Below, in pieces: positions 18,261 through 28,519 of a DNA stretch of 64,000 nt. This stretch comes from an uncultured Myxococcales bacterium (GTDB lineage: Bacteria; Myxococcota_A; UBA9042): the NCBI GenBank assembly GCA_903842345.1, contig CAIMLR010000020.1, positions 62,001 through 126,000 on the forward strand, given 5' to 3'. Positions within the stretch are counted from its first letter, which is position 1; each line of letters opens with the position of its first letter. Below the pieces are notes generated by a model, which was not told the DNA's origin, did not search any database, and saw nothing but the letters and a program-made list of their open reading frames with translations. The position numbers were made by a program, and so were the translations under genes.

Positions 18261-20738
18261 TTGTCGACGATGTTCGGCCGCTTTGAACTTCTCGACCGCA
18301 TTGGCATGGGCGGTATGGCCGAGGTTTGGCGTGCGCGCGTCGCGGGTGTTGGCGGCTTTGAGAAGATTCTCGTCGTCAAGAAGATCCTGCCGGCTTTTGC
18401 CCAGAACAAGACGTTCATCGACATGTTGCTGGCAGAAGCCCGTCTTTGCGCGGTGTTGCAGCACGCCAACATCGTCCAGACGTACGAAAACGGCGAGATC
18501 GACGGGAACTACTACATCGCCATGGAGTACGTCGCCGGGCCGGATCTCTTCAAGGTCCTGTCCCGCTGTACCCAGGTGCAGATGCGCATCCCCACGGAAA
18601 TGTGCCTGTTCATCGCCGCGGAGGTCGCCAAAGGGCTGCACTACGCGCACAACGCCAAGGACCATTACGGTCGGCCGCTGCACATCATCCACCGCGACGT
18701 TTCGCCGTCGAACATCATCATTTCTGAGGCCGGTGAGGTCAAAGTCATGGACTTTGGCGTGGCGCGCGCGACGCCGGGTGGCCAGCCCGCCGACAACGCG
18801 ACGCGATCGGGCGTGCTCAAGGGCAAGCTTGGCTACATGAGCCCAGAGCAGGTCACCGGCCAGCCTTTTGATCACCGCAGCGACATCTTTTCGCTCGGCA
18901 TCATTCTTTACGAATCGCTGACGCTCAAGCGCCTGTTCCTCGCCAAGACGGACCTGGAAACGCTCGTCAACATCCGCGACGCGCGGCTGGAGCACAAGTT
19001 CAAGAAGCACGCGTACATCGACGAGCCGGTGCGCACCGTGCTGCGGCGGGCGCTGGCGCGGGACGTGAACGAGCGGTATCCGACCGCGATGGCGATGCAC
19101 GACGACATCATGACGTTGCTGTTCCAGCAGCAGATTCAGGTGTCGAACAACGGCCTCTCCAATTTCATCACCAAGCTTTTTGACCCGGCGCTCCAGGTCA
19201 CGCCGCTGCCGAACGTGCATCCTGATTCGCCGGGCGTCGATCCGCTTGGGCCGATCACCAAGCCGCAGCGGGTGCTGCCCGCGACGCCGCAGGAATCCTC
19301 GGCACCGCGTCCACAGGTCGTCGTGCCGGCGTCCCAGATGGTGACCGCGCAGGTGGCGACGGGGCTCGACGTCAAGGCGTACGGCCCATCGTCGGCGTCG
19401 CTGACGTTTTCCGCGGATGACATGAAGCGGATCCGCGACAAGATCGCGGTGAAGCGCGCCTCGCTCAGTTCCACGGATGCCTTGGCGGATCTGGAGGCGA
19501 TTCGCCTGCCGCCGGTGCCGGAACTCGCTGCGGTGGAACGGCGTCGCGAATCGGAGCCGACCGCGCAGCAGCCGAAACGCTCGGGATTGCGCGAGACGAT
19601 GCCGGTTGGCCAGATGCGCCACACGCTGACGCCGCCGATGACGGAAGCGCCGGACTTGAGCGCATTGCGGCAGATCCATTCGGCCACCGACGATGGGCGC
19701 GCCCAGAGCGCGGGAGGCGATGTCGCGTCGACGGCGGGATTTGCCATTTCCGGGCCGCCGGAGCCGGAGAGCTACACCGTCGTGTCGATGGCGCGCGCCA
19801 ACAAGACGCCGACGTTCCGGCTGCGGACCCGCGACGGCAAGGAATTCGGCCCGCTGAGCCAGGACAACCTGGAGACGATGCTGCGGGCGCGCACGGCGAC
19901 CCTCGAGGATCTGGTCAGCGTCAACGACGGCCCCTTCCTGGCGATTGGCACCATTGCGTCGCTGGACGCGCTGGTCGCGTCAGCGCTGGCGGCGCCCGGC
20001 ACGCCCAAGCTGCAGGGGCCGCTCTCGCAGTGGATGTTCGTGCGGCTCGTCTACCGGATGTACGCCGATCGCGCGACCGGTTGCCTTGAACTGCGCCGCG
20101 GCGAGTTTGTGAAGTCGATTTTCTTCCGCCGTGGCCGTACGCAGTACATCGCGTCCAACCAGCACAATGAGTTGCTCGGGCCGTTTATGGTGCAAAATGG
20201 CTTCATCAGTCAGGCCGACGTGGACATGGCGATGCAGCGCGCGCGGCAGACCGGCGGGCGCCTGGGCGACCTGCTGATCGGTCTGAACCTCATCAAGCCG
20301 TTCCAACTGTACCAGGTGCTGGAACGCCAGCTGCGCGCCAAGTTTATCGACGCGTTTGGCTGGGATTCCGGCACGTTTGCCTACTTTGAGGACGCTGCGC
20401 CGCCGGGTGACATCGTGCCGCTGGACATCGATCCGGTGACGGTGCTGGCGGAAGGCGTGCGCGAGCGGATTCCGCTGTCGGTGCTGGAGCCGATGCTCGT
20501 CGACAAGCTCGACCGGCCGATTTACCGCAACAAGAATGCGGTGATTGGCGTGGGCGCGCTGAAGCTCTCGGCGCGCGAATCCAAGGCGCTGTCCTCGCTC
20601 CTGAGCGCGACGACCCCGCGCGCGGCGTATGAGGACGCGTACAACAATCGCCAACAGCGGCTGGCGCTCCTGCACATGCTGACGCTGATGTTGCAGACGG
20701 ACCTCATGACCTTCGATCCAGCCAAGGCGGCGCAGTAA
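18261..20738 (+). CDS. Ser/Thr protein kinase with C-terminal GYF_2-like and DUF4388/PATAN-like regions
   Basis: RIGMGGMAEVWRA, HRDVSPSNIIISEAGEVKVMDFGVARA, GYMSPEQ; then FRLRTRDGKEFGPLSQDNLETMLRA and ATGCLELRRGEFVKSIFFRRGRTQYIASNQ... Confidence 0.88.
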   Translation: MSTMFGRFELLDRIGMGGMAEVWRARVAGVGGFEKILVVKKILPAFAQNKTFIDMLLAEARLCAVLQHANIVQTYENGEIDGNYYIAMEYVAGPDLFKVLSRCTQVQMRIPTEMCLFIAAEVAKGLHYAHNAKDHYGRPLHIIHRDVSPSNIIISEAGEVKVMDFGVARATPGGQPADNATRSGVLKGKLGYMSPEQVTGQPFDHRSDIFSLGIILYESLTLKRLFLAKTDLETLVNIRDARLEHKFKKHAYIDEPVRTVLRRALARDVNERYPTAMAMHDDIMTLLFQQQIQVSNNGLSNFITKLFDPALQVTPLPNVHPDSPGVDPLGPITKPQRVLPATPQESSAPRPQVVVPASQMVTAQVATGLDVKAYGPSSASLTFSADDMKRIRDKIAVKRASLSSTDALADLEAIRLPPVPELAAVERRRESEPTAQQPKRSGLRETMPVGQMRHTLTPPMTEAPDLSALRQIHSATDDGRAQSAGGDVASTAGFAISGPPEPESYTVVSMARANKTPTFRLRTRDGKEFGPLSQDNLETMLRARTATLEDLVSVNDGPFLAIGTIASLDALVASALAAPGTPKLQGPLSQWMFVRLVYRMYADRATGCLELRRGEFVKSIFFRRGRTQYIASNQHNELLGPFMVQNGFISQADVDMAMQRARQTGGRLGDLLIGLNLIKPFQLYQVLERQLRAKFIDAFGWDSGTFAYFEDAAPPGDIVPLDIDPVTVLAEGVRERIPLSVLEPMLVDKLDRPIYRNKNAVIGVGALKLSARESKALSSLLSATTPRAAYEDAYNNRQQRLALLHMLTLMLQTDLMTFDPAKAAQ

Positions 20739-20741
20739 TTG

Positions 20742-21494
20742 ATGACGCCGTTTGTGATTGGCCACCGCGGCGCGCGTCGCCTCGCAGTCGAGAATACCAA
20801 GGAATCGCTGCGGATTGCGCTTGATCTTGGCGCAGACGGCGTGGAGTTTGACGTGCAGCTCACCGCGGACGGCGAGCTGGTGCTGTTCCACGACGACGAC
20901 CTGCAGCGCCTCGCCAATCGCCCGGATGCGGTCACGGCGCTGGCCTGGCGCGACCTGCGGGCGATGACGATCGGCGACGGCGAACTGCGGACGCAGCGGG
21001 TGACGCATTTTGACGAAGCGCTGGAGCTGCTGTCCGGCCGCAACGTGCAGGTGAACGCGGAGCTCAAGGTCAACGGCAACGACCGGAGCGGCGGGTTGCA
21101 CCTCGCGGACGCGTTCGCGCGGCGCATGGAAGGCGTGCGGGACGGCAATTGGCTGATTTCCTCGTTCAACAAGGCGCCGCTCGCCCAGGTGGCGCTCGCG
21201 CAGATCGCCCGGCCGCTCGCCGCGCTCGTGGACGACAAGCCGCCGGGTGACTTCTGGCCGCTGGCGGAGCGGACCGCAGAACTGGATTGGCCGGTGGCGA
21301 GCATCAATCCGCACGTCGCGCTTGTGAACGCGGAGCGGCTGACGCTGTGGCGGGCGCAGGCGTGGCAGATCTGGACGTGGACCGTGAACGCGCCGCGCGC
21401 TTGGGAATACCTGTGCGAAGAAGCGGTTTCAGCGATAATTACCGACGACCCTGACGGCCTGTTGCACTTTCTGCGGCGACACGGCAAACGGTAG
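20742..21494 (+). CDS. Glycerophosphodiester phosphodiesterase family protein
   Basis: IGHRGARRLAVENTKESLRIALDLGADGVEFDVQLTADGELVLFHDDDLQRL. Confidence 0.93.
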   Translation: MTPFVIGHRGARRLAVENTKESLRIALDLGADGVEFDVQLTADGELVLFHDDDLQRLANRPDAVTALAWRDLRAMTIGDGELRTQRVTHFDEALELLSGRNVQVNAELKVNGNDRSGGLHLADAFARRMEGVRDGNWLISSFNKAPLAQVALAQIARPLAALVDDKPPGDFWPLAERTAELDWPVASINPHVALVNAERLTLWRAQAWQIWTWTVNAPRAWEYLCEEAVSAIITDDPDGLLHFLRRHGKR

Positions 21495-21520
21495 CCCCGG
21501 TTCGACCGGCTGAGGAACAC

Positions 21521-23572
21521 ATGAACGCTTTTTGCCCCTCCTGCGACAAGACTGTCGAAGTCAAAGACCTGACGGAACGCTGCCCGTTGTGCCATCGCAC
21601 CGTGCTCGGTGGCCCGCAAGCGCCTGCTGCGCCGGCTGGCAACAAACGGCGCAACGTCGCCATCGCGGGCGTCGCGATCGTCGCCATCGGCGCGGGCGTG
21701 GCGTGGTGGACGTGCGGCGGATGCTGCAGCAAGAAGCCGGCAGCGGCGGGGGCAGCGGCAACGGCACCTTCGGGCGAATCGATGTCCGCGCGGCTGACCA
21801 AGGCGGGCCTCGCGGGCGATGCGGCCGTCGCGCCGGGCACGCCCGACGAAGCGATGAAGAAGGCGGCTGCGGCGGCAAAAGACGGTCCTGCGCTGGCGGC
21901 GTACGTCAAGTCGCTCGCGGTGCCGGGCAAGCTGCAACTGCAGCCGACGACCCAGCGGCGCGGTCATCCGGCCCTGGCGACGGCCAAGCTGTTTGGTGAG
22001 GTGGTCGCGGGTACGGCGCGGCCGGTGCACGCAGTGGAAGCGGCGTTCCTCGTGGCGGCGCTGGCGCAGGCGCGCGGGGAGACGGTTTCGTTCCTGACGG
22101 ACGCGGGCGGCATCCAGTCGCCGCTGCTGCTGTCCAAGACGCGCGTGGCCGTGAAGCTGGCGGATGGCACCGTGATTGAACCGTTCGCCACGGGCGCGAT
22201 GCTCAAGCCGCAGGCGATTTCAACCGAGCAGGCGACTGCCTGGTGGTTGGTCCTGCGCGCCCACGCCAACCGGATGACCTTTGATTTCAAGGCCGCGAAC
22301 GCCGATCTCGCGGCCGCCGACGCGATTTGGCCGGGCCATGCGATCGTCGCGTTCGCGCGCGGTGTGGCGCAGCTCGATCAGGGCCTCATCGATCAGGGGC
22401 TGCCGACGTGTGAAGCCGCGCTCGCCAAGGAAGACGACCCGCTGGCGCGCCTGTCGCTCGTGCAGATGGCGCTGCAGCTGGACCAGCCGGTCAAGGCGTG
22501 GACGCTCGCGGAGCAGGTGCTGAAGTCGCAGCCGGAGCTTCCGGAAGCGCACCTCGCCATCGGCGTGCTGAACCTGCAGCGCTCCGTGACCGCGCCTGAT
22601 ACGCAGAAGCCTGGCTTGCTGGCTGAGGCCAAGAAAGAACTGGAGAAAGCCAAGCAGCTGGACCCCAAAGTCGTGGGCGTGAACGCCGCGCTGGCGCAGT
22701 TGCTCATGCAGCAAAAAGACATGGATGGCGCGGAGAAGCTCCTTCAGGAAGCCGCGGCGCAAAAAGACCCGGACGCGGCGCTCCTGCTGTCGGAGATCCT
22801 GCGCGGCAAGGGCAAGTCGGAAGAGGCGCTGAAGGTCCTGCAGACCGCGGGCGCGACCGTGGAGGACGAACGCGTGGCCGTGGCGATGGCGCAGAACCAG
22901 ATGGCGCTGAAGAAGACGGACGACGCGATGGCGACCGTGGATGCGGCCATCAAGGCCAATCCCGCGAGCCGCCAGTTGATGATGGTGCGGGCGGAGTTGC
23001 TGCGCGCGTCGGGCAAGCTGGAAGAAGCGGCGGCGGCGCTCAAGCCGTTGACTGAGTCGGGGCCGGATGCGGAGCGCGCGCGGTTGCTGCAGGCGCAGCT
23101 CTACCTGCAGAACCACGACGTGGAGAAGGCGCTGGCGCTCCTGGAGCCCGCGCTCAAGGCCAAGCCGACGGATCGCGAGACGATGATGCTGCTGCTGATC
23201 GCCTACGCCGTCGGCGAACAGGGCGAGAAGGCGGATGCGCTGGCGACGACGGCGATCAGTCAGAAGGTGCTGACCGCGATGGACGTGGCGGGCGTGTGGC
23301 TGCAAGTGCAGCAGCCGGATCGCGCGCAGAAGCTGCTGGAAGGCCTGATGACGGCGGAGACGCCGGACGCGGATCAGGTGACGCTGCTGGCGATGCTGTA
23401 CGCGGCGTCGGGCAAGAAGGACGAGGCGCTGAAGCTGCGCGATCGCATGGCCAAGAAAGCGGGCGACAAGGGCGCGGCGATCAAGGACTCGGTCGACAAA
23501 GGCCTGGCGGCGGCGGAAGCGGAAATGGCGCGCGTGAAGGCGGCGCAGGACGCGGCAGGCAAGCAGCCGTGA
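21521..23572 (+). CDS. TPR protein with N-terminal zinc ribbon and TM segment
   Basis: FCPSCDKTVEVKDLTERCPLCHR, single TM, then many TPR-like helices. Confidence 0.75.
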   Translation: MNAFCPSCDKTVEVKDLTERCPLCHRTVLGGPQAPAAPAGNKRRNVAIAGVAIVAIGAGVAWWTCGGCCSKKPAAAGAAATAPSGESMSARLTKAGLAGDAAVAPGTPDEAMKKAAAAAKDGPALAAYVKSLAVPGKLQLQPTTQRRGHPALATAKLFGEVVAGTARPVHAVEAAFLVAALAQARGETVSFLTDAGGIQSPLLLSKTRVAVKLADGTVIEPFATGAMLKPQAISTEQATAWWLVLRAHANRMTFDFKAANADLAAADAIWPGHAIVAFARGVAQLDQGLIDQGLPTCEAALAKEDDPLARLSLVQMALQLDQPVKAWTLAEQVLKSQPELPEAHLAIGVLNLQRSVTAPDTQKPGLLAEAKKELEKAKQLDPKVVGVNAALAQLLMQQKDMDGAEKLLQEAAAQKDPDAALLLSEILRGKGKSEEALKVLQTAGATVEDERVAVAMAQNQMALKKTDDAMATVDAAIKANPASRQLMMVRAELLRASGKLEEAAAALKPLTESGPDAERARLLQAQLYLQNHDVEKALALLEPALKAKPTDRETMMLLLIAYAVGEQGEKADALATTAISQKVLTAMDVAGVWLQVQQPDRAQKLLEGLMTAETPDADQVTLLAMLYAASGKKDEALKLRDRMAKKAGDKGAAIKDSVDKGLAAAEAEMARVKAAQDAAGKQP

Positions 23573-24201
23573 GTACGCTCGAATCGCTCTCGGCTGTGTG
23601 CGCGGCGGCCGATTTGCCGTATGCGCCAGAATGGCTCCCGCCGCTGCAGAAGCTTGCGGGCTTGCTGGCGGCGGGTCAGGTGCGCAGCAATCTCGTCGGC
23701 GATGCGTCCGAGGCGGGGCTTCTGGGGCACGTGCGGGAAGCTCTGGCGGTCGCCGCGGCGACGCTGGAAGTGCTCGGTCATCCGCCGCAAAACGCCCTCG
23801 ACGTGGGCGCAGGTGCGGGCCTGGAAGCGCTCACGCTGGCGATCCTGTGGCCGCAAACGCGCGTCGTCGCTGTTGAGCCGCGCAAGTTGCGCGCGGCGTT
23901 CATCGCGGAGACTGCCGAAGCGCTGGGCTTGCGCAACCTGGAAGTCATCGCCAAGTCGCTGCATTCCGCAGGTTTGCGGCAGGCTTTTCAGCTGGCCAAC
24001 GCCCGGGCGGTGTGGCCGGTCCCGGAATGGCCGGAGCGCGCACGCAGCATCCTCGCGCCGCAGGGCGTCGTTGCGATCCACGCTTTTGGCCCGGCGGCGA
24101 CGCTGGGTGAGCGCCTGGAGACCCCGGGTTGGCAATTGCGGGCGACGCGTGACGTGCCCGGCGAGAAGCCGTATGCCATTGCGCTCGTGCAGTTGGCCTG
24201 A
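23569..24201 (+). CDS. rsmG: 16S rRNA (guanine527-N7)-methyltransferase RsmG-like
   Basis: GTG start overlapping upstream stop; VRSNLVGD... and ALDVGAGAGLEALTLAILWPQTRVVAVEPRKLRAAFIAETAEALGL, SAM-binding motif I and RsmG-like layout. Confidence 0.7.
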   Translation: MSTLESLSAVCAAADLPYAPEWLPPLQKLAGLLAAGQVRSNLVGDASEAGLLGHVREALAVAAATLEVLGHPPQNALDVGAGAGLEALTLAILWPQTRVVAVEPRKLRAAFIAETAEALGLRNLEVIAKSLHSAGLRQAFQLANARAVWPVPEWPERARSILAPQGVVAIHAFGPAATLGERLETPGWQLRATRDVPGEKPYAIALVQLA

Positions 24202-24252
24202 GCCGCGCATCGATGCGCGCCGCCTGAACGTGCAAGCGCAGACGTCGGCAAG

Positions 24253-24314
24253 GCGCGGGGTGCCACCGCAGGTCCATGTTTGAGGTCCAAGTCGGAACTG
24301 CAACAGCTCTGACC
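24253..24314 (-). repeat. Dispersed repeat, copy C (core)
   Basis: GGTCAGAGCTGTTGCAGTTCCGACTTGGACCTCAAACATGGACCTGCGGTGGCACCCCGCGC on minus strand; ungapped 62-bp match to copies A and B (about 43/62 and 45/62 by hand). Confidence 0.65.
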
Positions 24315-24348
24315 GACGAACTGTGGCACGGGACCGACATCGTTCTGG

Positions 24349-25446
24349 CTAGTCGATTTCCAGTCCCGACGCCCGACCCTTGGGCGGCGCGATCGGCGAC
24401 GGTGCGGGCGGATTCGGCGGCGTCTGAGCCGGCACCGGCAGGGGAACGGCCATCTGCGGCGCCACGCGCTGCTGTTGGGAGCCGCTCGTCAGCCGCACTT
24501 CATCGCCGGTATGCGCGGTCGCCCACACGTGTTCACCGTCGACCCGCAGCCGCGCCAGCTCCGCCGGACCACCGCGCCCCTGCAGTTCGCGTACCAGCGC
24601 CGGAAAATTCAGCTTCAGCAGGTTGCCCACCGCATCACCCGAATTGGCTGTCTGCGGCGCACTCTCGCGATCCGGCGACCGCTCGCTGGGCCGCGCCAGG
24701 AGTGCCGCCGCGATGGCAAGCACCTGATCGGGAGCCAAATGGCCGAGGCGCGCGAGAATCTGCGCCGTCGTCGCCTGCTGCTGCGCCAGCTCGGCAAATT
24801 CCGTGCGATCGAGCCGACAGCCCACGAGCAGCGCGCCGGCAAAGCGCACGTCCCGCAAATTGGCATCGCGCAAATCCACGTCGACGAGGATGGCGCCCTC
24901 AAAGTTGGCGCGCAGCAAGTTGGCGCCGCGCAGATCCACGCGGCACAGCACAGCGTCGCGCAAATCCGTGTTGTCCAGCACGGCGCCGCCCTGGCGCGCG
25001 TCTTCAAAACGGCACTGGAGGATGAACGCCTCCGCGAGCACCACGTGGTTCAGATCGGCCTGCTGGAACGTGCAGTTCAGCCACTGCGCGCGGCGGAAAT
25101 TGCTGTTCGTCAACGGCGTATCGACGAACTGGCAATCCTCCAGACGCGCGCCTGGCAGCTGCATCTCCTGCGCTTGGCTCGCGGAAACGTGCCAGCGGCT
25201 CAACTGCGCGTTGGGCCACCGCACCGCGCGCAACAGCACGCCGCGCGCCTGCACGTGGCTGGCCTGCAGCGCGTCAATCGCCAGTCCCGTCAGCCGCGGA
25301 CCGACCATGCGCACGTGGGACATCGTCACCGCGGGCACGTGCAGGGGCGGCAAATCGAGGGAATCAATCGCGACGCGCGCCAGTTGCCCGTTCTGGAGGG
25401 CGAGGCGCAAGTCGGCGGCATTGGCGAGGGTGTGCAGGTCGCTCAT
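24349..25446 (-). CDS. Pentapeptide-repeat protein
   Basis: DNTDLRDAVLCRVDLRGANLLRANFEGAILVDVDLRDANLRDVRFAGALL A(D/N)LxX repeats; Pro-rich C-terminus. Confidence 0.88.
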   Translation of the reverse strand: MSDLHTLANAADLRLALQNGQLARVAIDSLDLPPLHVPAVTMSHVRMVGPRLTGLAIDALQASHVQARGVLLRAVRWPNAQLSRWHVSASQAQEMQLPGARLEDCQFVDTPLTNSNFRRAQWLNCTFQQADLNHVVLAEAFILQCRFEDARQGGAVLDNTDLRDAVLCRVDLRGANLLRANFEGAILVDVDLRDANLRDVRFAGALLVGCRLDRTEFAELAQQQATTAQILARLGHLAPDQVLAIAAALLARPSERSPDRESAPQTANSGDAVGNLLKLNFPALVRELQGRGGPAELARLRVDGEHVWATAHTGDEVRLTSGSQQQRVAPQMAVPLPVPAQTPPNPPAPSPIAPPKGRASGLEID

Positions 25447-25528
25447 GCTGCGCAGTGTAGCGCGACCCGGGCCTTGCCGGAAGCGGTAGCGACTCCGGCG
25501 CAGGCGCGCTATCCTCAGTCTTGCGCGC

Positions 25529-26680
25529 TTGGCCAAATGCCGGGCGCACGGCACACGGAGTCCCCCCTTGGCCACCAAACCGATCGAGCCAGAGATGCCG
25601 CACGCGCTGCCGCAAGCCCCGCGCGGTTTGCTGCAGACGCGGCCGAGCCAGACCAATCATCCGGTCGCGGCTACCCATCCGCTTCCGACGCCAGGTCCGG
25701 TCACGCCGCGGTCGACGTCGCGCAGCGGCCTGGACGGGCTCATCGGGCAGGTCATCGGCGGCGAGTTCGAGGTCGTGCGCGTGCTGGGTACGGGCAGCCA
25801 CGCGGACGTGTACCTGTGCCGACAAGTCAGCTTGGGCAATCGGGAAGTGGCGCTGAAGGTCCTGAGCCGGCTGTACCTGACCCTGCCGGAGATGGATGTG
25901 CGCCGCGCGTCACAGGCGCTGCAGCGGGAAGGGCAACTGCTGGGCGAACTCCACGCCGGCTGCTTTGTGGATGTGTACTGCGCGGGCGTCCTGCCGGATC
26001 AGCGGCCGTTCATCGCGCTGGAGCACGTGGAAGGCAAGATGCTCTCCGAGTTCATTGAGAAGGACGTGCGGATGCCGCCGGATGTCCTGCTCGACTTGCT
26101 GCAGCAGTGGGCGGACGGGCTCGCCGAGTTGCACGGCCGCGGCTGGGTGCACCGCGACGTGACGCCGCGCAACGCGATGGTTGAGACGACGAGCTTTGGT
26201 ACGCGCCGCCTGATGACCTACGATTTTGGCACCGCAACCGCGATCACGGGCCGTCCCGACCGCTTCCGCATGGGCTGGGATCGCGACCGTCCCGCTGGCA
26301 CGGCGACGTACATGAGCCCGGAGCAGGCCAGCGGCGGCGTTGTCGACGGCCGGAGCGACCAATTCGCCTTGGCGACGATCGCGTACGAACTGCTGTGCGG
26401 CGTCCGCGCGGTGCGCGCTGAAGGTACGAGCGCGGCGGCGGTCCTGCAGTATCTCCGCGGTCAGGGGCCGATTCCGGTCCAGCCGCTGCAGGAACTGCGG
26501 CCAGATCTGCCCGCGGCCGTGTGCAACGTGATCCACGCCGCGCTGGATCGGCTGCCCGAGCGCCGGTTTGACGACGTCGAGGCGTTTGTCCACGCGCTCA
26601 CAACGGCGTTCCAGGACTTCGCACCGCCGGCGCCCAAGTCCAGCGGGTTCCTGGGACGCCTGTTCGGGAGCAAGAAGTGA
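25529..26680 (+). CDS. Ser/Thr protein kinase (start may be 25595)
   Basis: RVLGTGSHADVYLC, GWVHRDVTPRNAMVET, TYDFGTAT, TYMSPEQASGG. Confidence 0.88.
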   Translation: MAKCRAHGTRSPPLATKPIEPEMPHALPQAPRGLLQTRPSQTNHPVAATHPLPTPGPVTPRSTSRSGLDGLIGQVIGGEFEVVRVLGTGSHADVYLCRQVSLGNREVALKVLSRLYLTLPEMDVRRASQALQREGQLLGELHAGCFVDVYCAGVLPDQRPFIALEHVEGKMLSEFIEKDVRMPPDVLLDLLQQWADGLAELHGRGWVHRDVTPRNAMVETTSFGTRRLMTYDFGTATAITGRPDRFRMGWDRDRPAGTATYMSPEQASGGVVDGRSDQFALATIAYELLCGVRAVRAEGTSAAAVLQYLRGQGPIPVQPLQELRPDLPAAVCNVIHAALDRLPERRFDDVEAFVHALTTAFQDFAPPAPKSSGFLGRLFGSKK

Positions 26681-27006
26681 AGGCGGTCCTCGCGTTCGTC
26701 GCGATTGCTGCCCTGGGGCTTCTGACGCTCGCGGCGTTGCTGCAAGGGCTGCGGATGCTGCTGGCGATGCGCGACGCCCGGCAGATTGAAGTCGCCTACG
26801 ACGCGGAGCGTACGCGGCTCGCCGATGAACGCGACCGACTGCTCAATCACCTGCGTGAAATCCGCTTTGACCGGGAGACGGGCAAGCTCGACGGCCGCGA
26901 TTACCAGCAGCTCGCCGATCGCTACGCCAATGAAGCCGCGACCGTTCTGGATGCGCTGGAGCGGCTGGACGCCCGTCACGACCGGCTCGATGGGGTGCGC
27001 GCGTGA
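26677..27006 (+). CDS. Small membrane protein with coiled coil, CcmI-N-like, in cytochrome c maturation cluster
   Basis: N-terminal TM plus RDARQIEVAYDAERTRLADERDRLLNHLREIRFDRETGKLDGRDYQQLADRY, typical of CcmI-like N-termini; ATGA overlap with kinase. Confidence 0.6.
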   Translation: MKAVLAFVAIAALGLLTLAALLQGLRMLLAMRDARQIEVAYDAERTRLADERDRLLNHLREIRFDRETGKLDGRDYQQLADRYANEAATVLDALERLDARHDRLDGVRA

Positions 27007-27773
27007 GCCCGATGCGTCGCCTCGGCGCGATCCTGCTGGTCCTCACGTGGCTGGGCGCGCTGCCGGCGCACGCGGTGGACTTGCCGCAAGCGTCCACGCC
27101 CGTGCTGGCCATCGCCGCGCTTGCCCTGGACGTGCAGGTGCAAGCCCGCGTAGAGGAAGGCCGACTGCTCTTTCAGGAGGACCTGCGTTGGACACTGCCT
27201 GAGGCGATCGGGCGCGTGCGGCTGGATGGCGTGACGGTGCCGTTGCTGTTCCCGGCGGTGGGCGATCCGCCGGTTGTTGTCGATCGCGGCATTCTCCCGC
27301 CGACCACCCAGTCCGTGGAGATTGAGGCGACGGGCGCGCTGCACGTGACGCGCACCGCTGACAGCCTCGTGCTGAACGGCGCGGTCGATGCCGGCAAGAC
27401 GGAGACCCTGCGCGTGCGGTTTGCCCTGCCGCTCAGCGCGAGCACGCTGCGGCTGGGTTTCTCTGGTCACGCCGCGGGGCGGACCTGGCTGGCGCTGGCG
27501 ATGGTGGGCAGCCCGCCGGTGCGCTTGACGCTGGCGCTGGACCGGCCGGGGCGATTGACGCGGTTTGAGGAAGGCCGGGAGCGGTTGGTGGGCGCGAGCC
27601 TGGCGCAGCCGCTGGCGCAATCGGACGTCGCGACGGTGACGATCGGCGATTTGCCGACCCCGGCGCGTCAGCCGGCGCGGACGCTCGCGTGGCTGGCCGG
27701 CGCGGTGGCGTTGACGGGGCTGGCGAGTCTGGCCGCGCGCCGCAAGCCGGGGCAGCCGGAGCCGAGGACATGA
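27003..27773 (+). CDS. Secreted/membrane protein of unknown function in the ccm cluster
   Basis: Signal peptide, beta-rich middle, C-terminal TM; overlaps both neighbours by 4 bp. Confidence 0.5.
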   Translation: MSPMRRLGAILLVLTWLGALPAHAVDLPQASTPVLAIAALALDVQVQARVEEGRLLFQEDLRWTLPEAIGRVRLDGVTVPLLFPAVGDPPVVVDRGILPPTTQSVEIEATGALHVTRTADSLVLNGAVDAGKTETLRVRFALPLSASTLRLGFSGHAAGRTWLALAMVGSPPVRLTLALDRPGRLTRFEEGRERLVGASLAQPLAQSDVATVTIGDLPTPARQPARTLAWLAGAVALTGLASLAARRKPGQPEPRT

Positions 27774-28432
27774 CGCGCCTGCTCGCCGAAGGCGTGGGTT
27801 GGGCCGTGGACGGGCGCTTTGTGCTCGTCGACGTTGAGCTGGCGCTGGAGCCCGCGACGCTGACCGTGCTGACCGGCGAGAACGGCGCGGGCAAATCGTC
27901 CCTCCTGGAGATCCTCGCGGGCACGCGCCAGCCAGCGCGCGGGGCCGTCAAGCTGGACGGTGTGCCTTTGCCGGAGATCGCGCCCGCGCACCTGGCCCGG
28001 CGGATTGCCCGGCTTGACCACGCGCCCGGGCTGTACCTGGAGCTCTCGGCGCTGGAGAACGTGCAGCTCTTTCACGCGCTGTTGCATCCCGGGACTGTCG
28101 CGCTGGACGCGGCGGCGCTGCTGACGGACGTTGGCCTCGCGTCACGCGATCACGCGCGCCCGGTGCGCGGCTTCTCGCGCGGGATGCTGCAACGCACGGC
28201 GCTGGCGCGGGTACTCGCGTCCGGCGCGGATGTGTGGCTCCTCGACGAGCCGTCGACCGGCCTGGATCGCGCCGGTTGTGCGCTGCTGGCGGACGTGCTC
28301 CAGCGCGTGCGTGCCCAAGGTGCGACCCTCCTGGTGGCGACCCACGACCCGGCGCTGCTCCCGCTGGCTGACCGCCGCCTCCACCTGGACCATGGCCACC
28401 TCCAGCCAGCGCAGGTGGCCTCAACATGCTGA
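27770..28432 (+). CDS. ccmA: Heme exporter ABC ATPase CcmA
   Basis: Walker A GENGAGKSS, signature RGFSRGMLQRTALARVL, Walker B VWLLDEPSTGLD; followed by ccmB/ccmC. Confidence 0.88.
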   Translation: MTRLLAEGVGWAVDGRFVLVDVELALEPATLTVLTGENGAGKSSLLEILAGTRQPARGAVKLDGVPLPEIAPAHLARRIARLDHAPGLYLELSALENVQLFHALLHPGTVALDAAALLTDVGLASRDHARPVRGFSRGMLQRTALARVLASGADVWLLDEPSTGLDRAGCALLADVLQRVRAQGATLLVATHDPALLPLADRRLHLDHGHLQPAQVASTC

Positions 28433-28457
28433 CGTACGTCCAACACCAGCTGCTTCC

Positions 28458-28519
28458 GGTCAGACTTGTTGCATTGCGGACTGGATCCGCGAGCGTGCGC
28501 GTCCGGTGGCAGGCCGCGG
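28458..28519 (+). repeat. Dispersed repeat, copy A (core), between ccmA and ccmB
   Basis: GGTCAGACTTGTTGCATTGCGGACTGGATCCGCGAGCGTGCGCGTCCGGTGGCAGGCCGCGG; about 51/62 identical to copy B, ungapped; looser similarity extends both sides. Confidence 0.75.
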
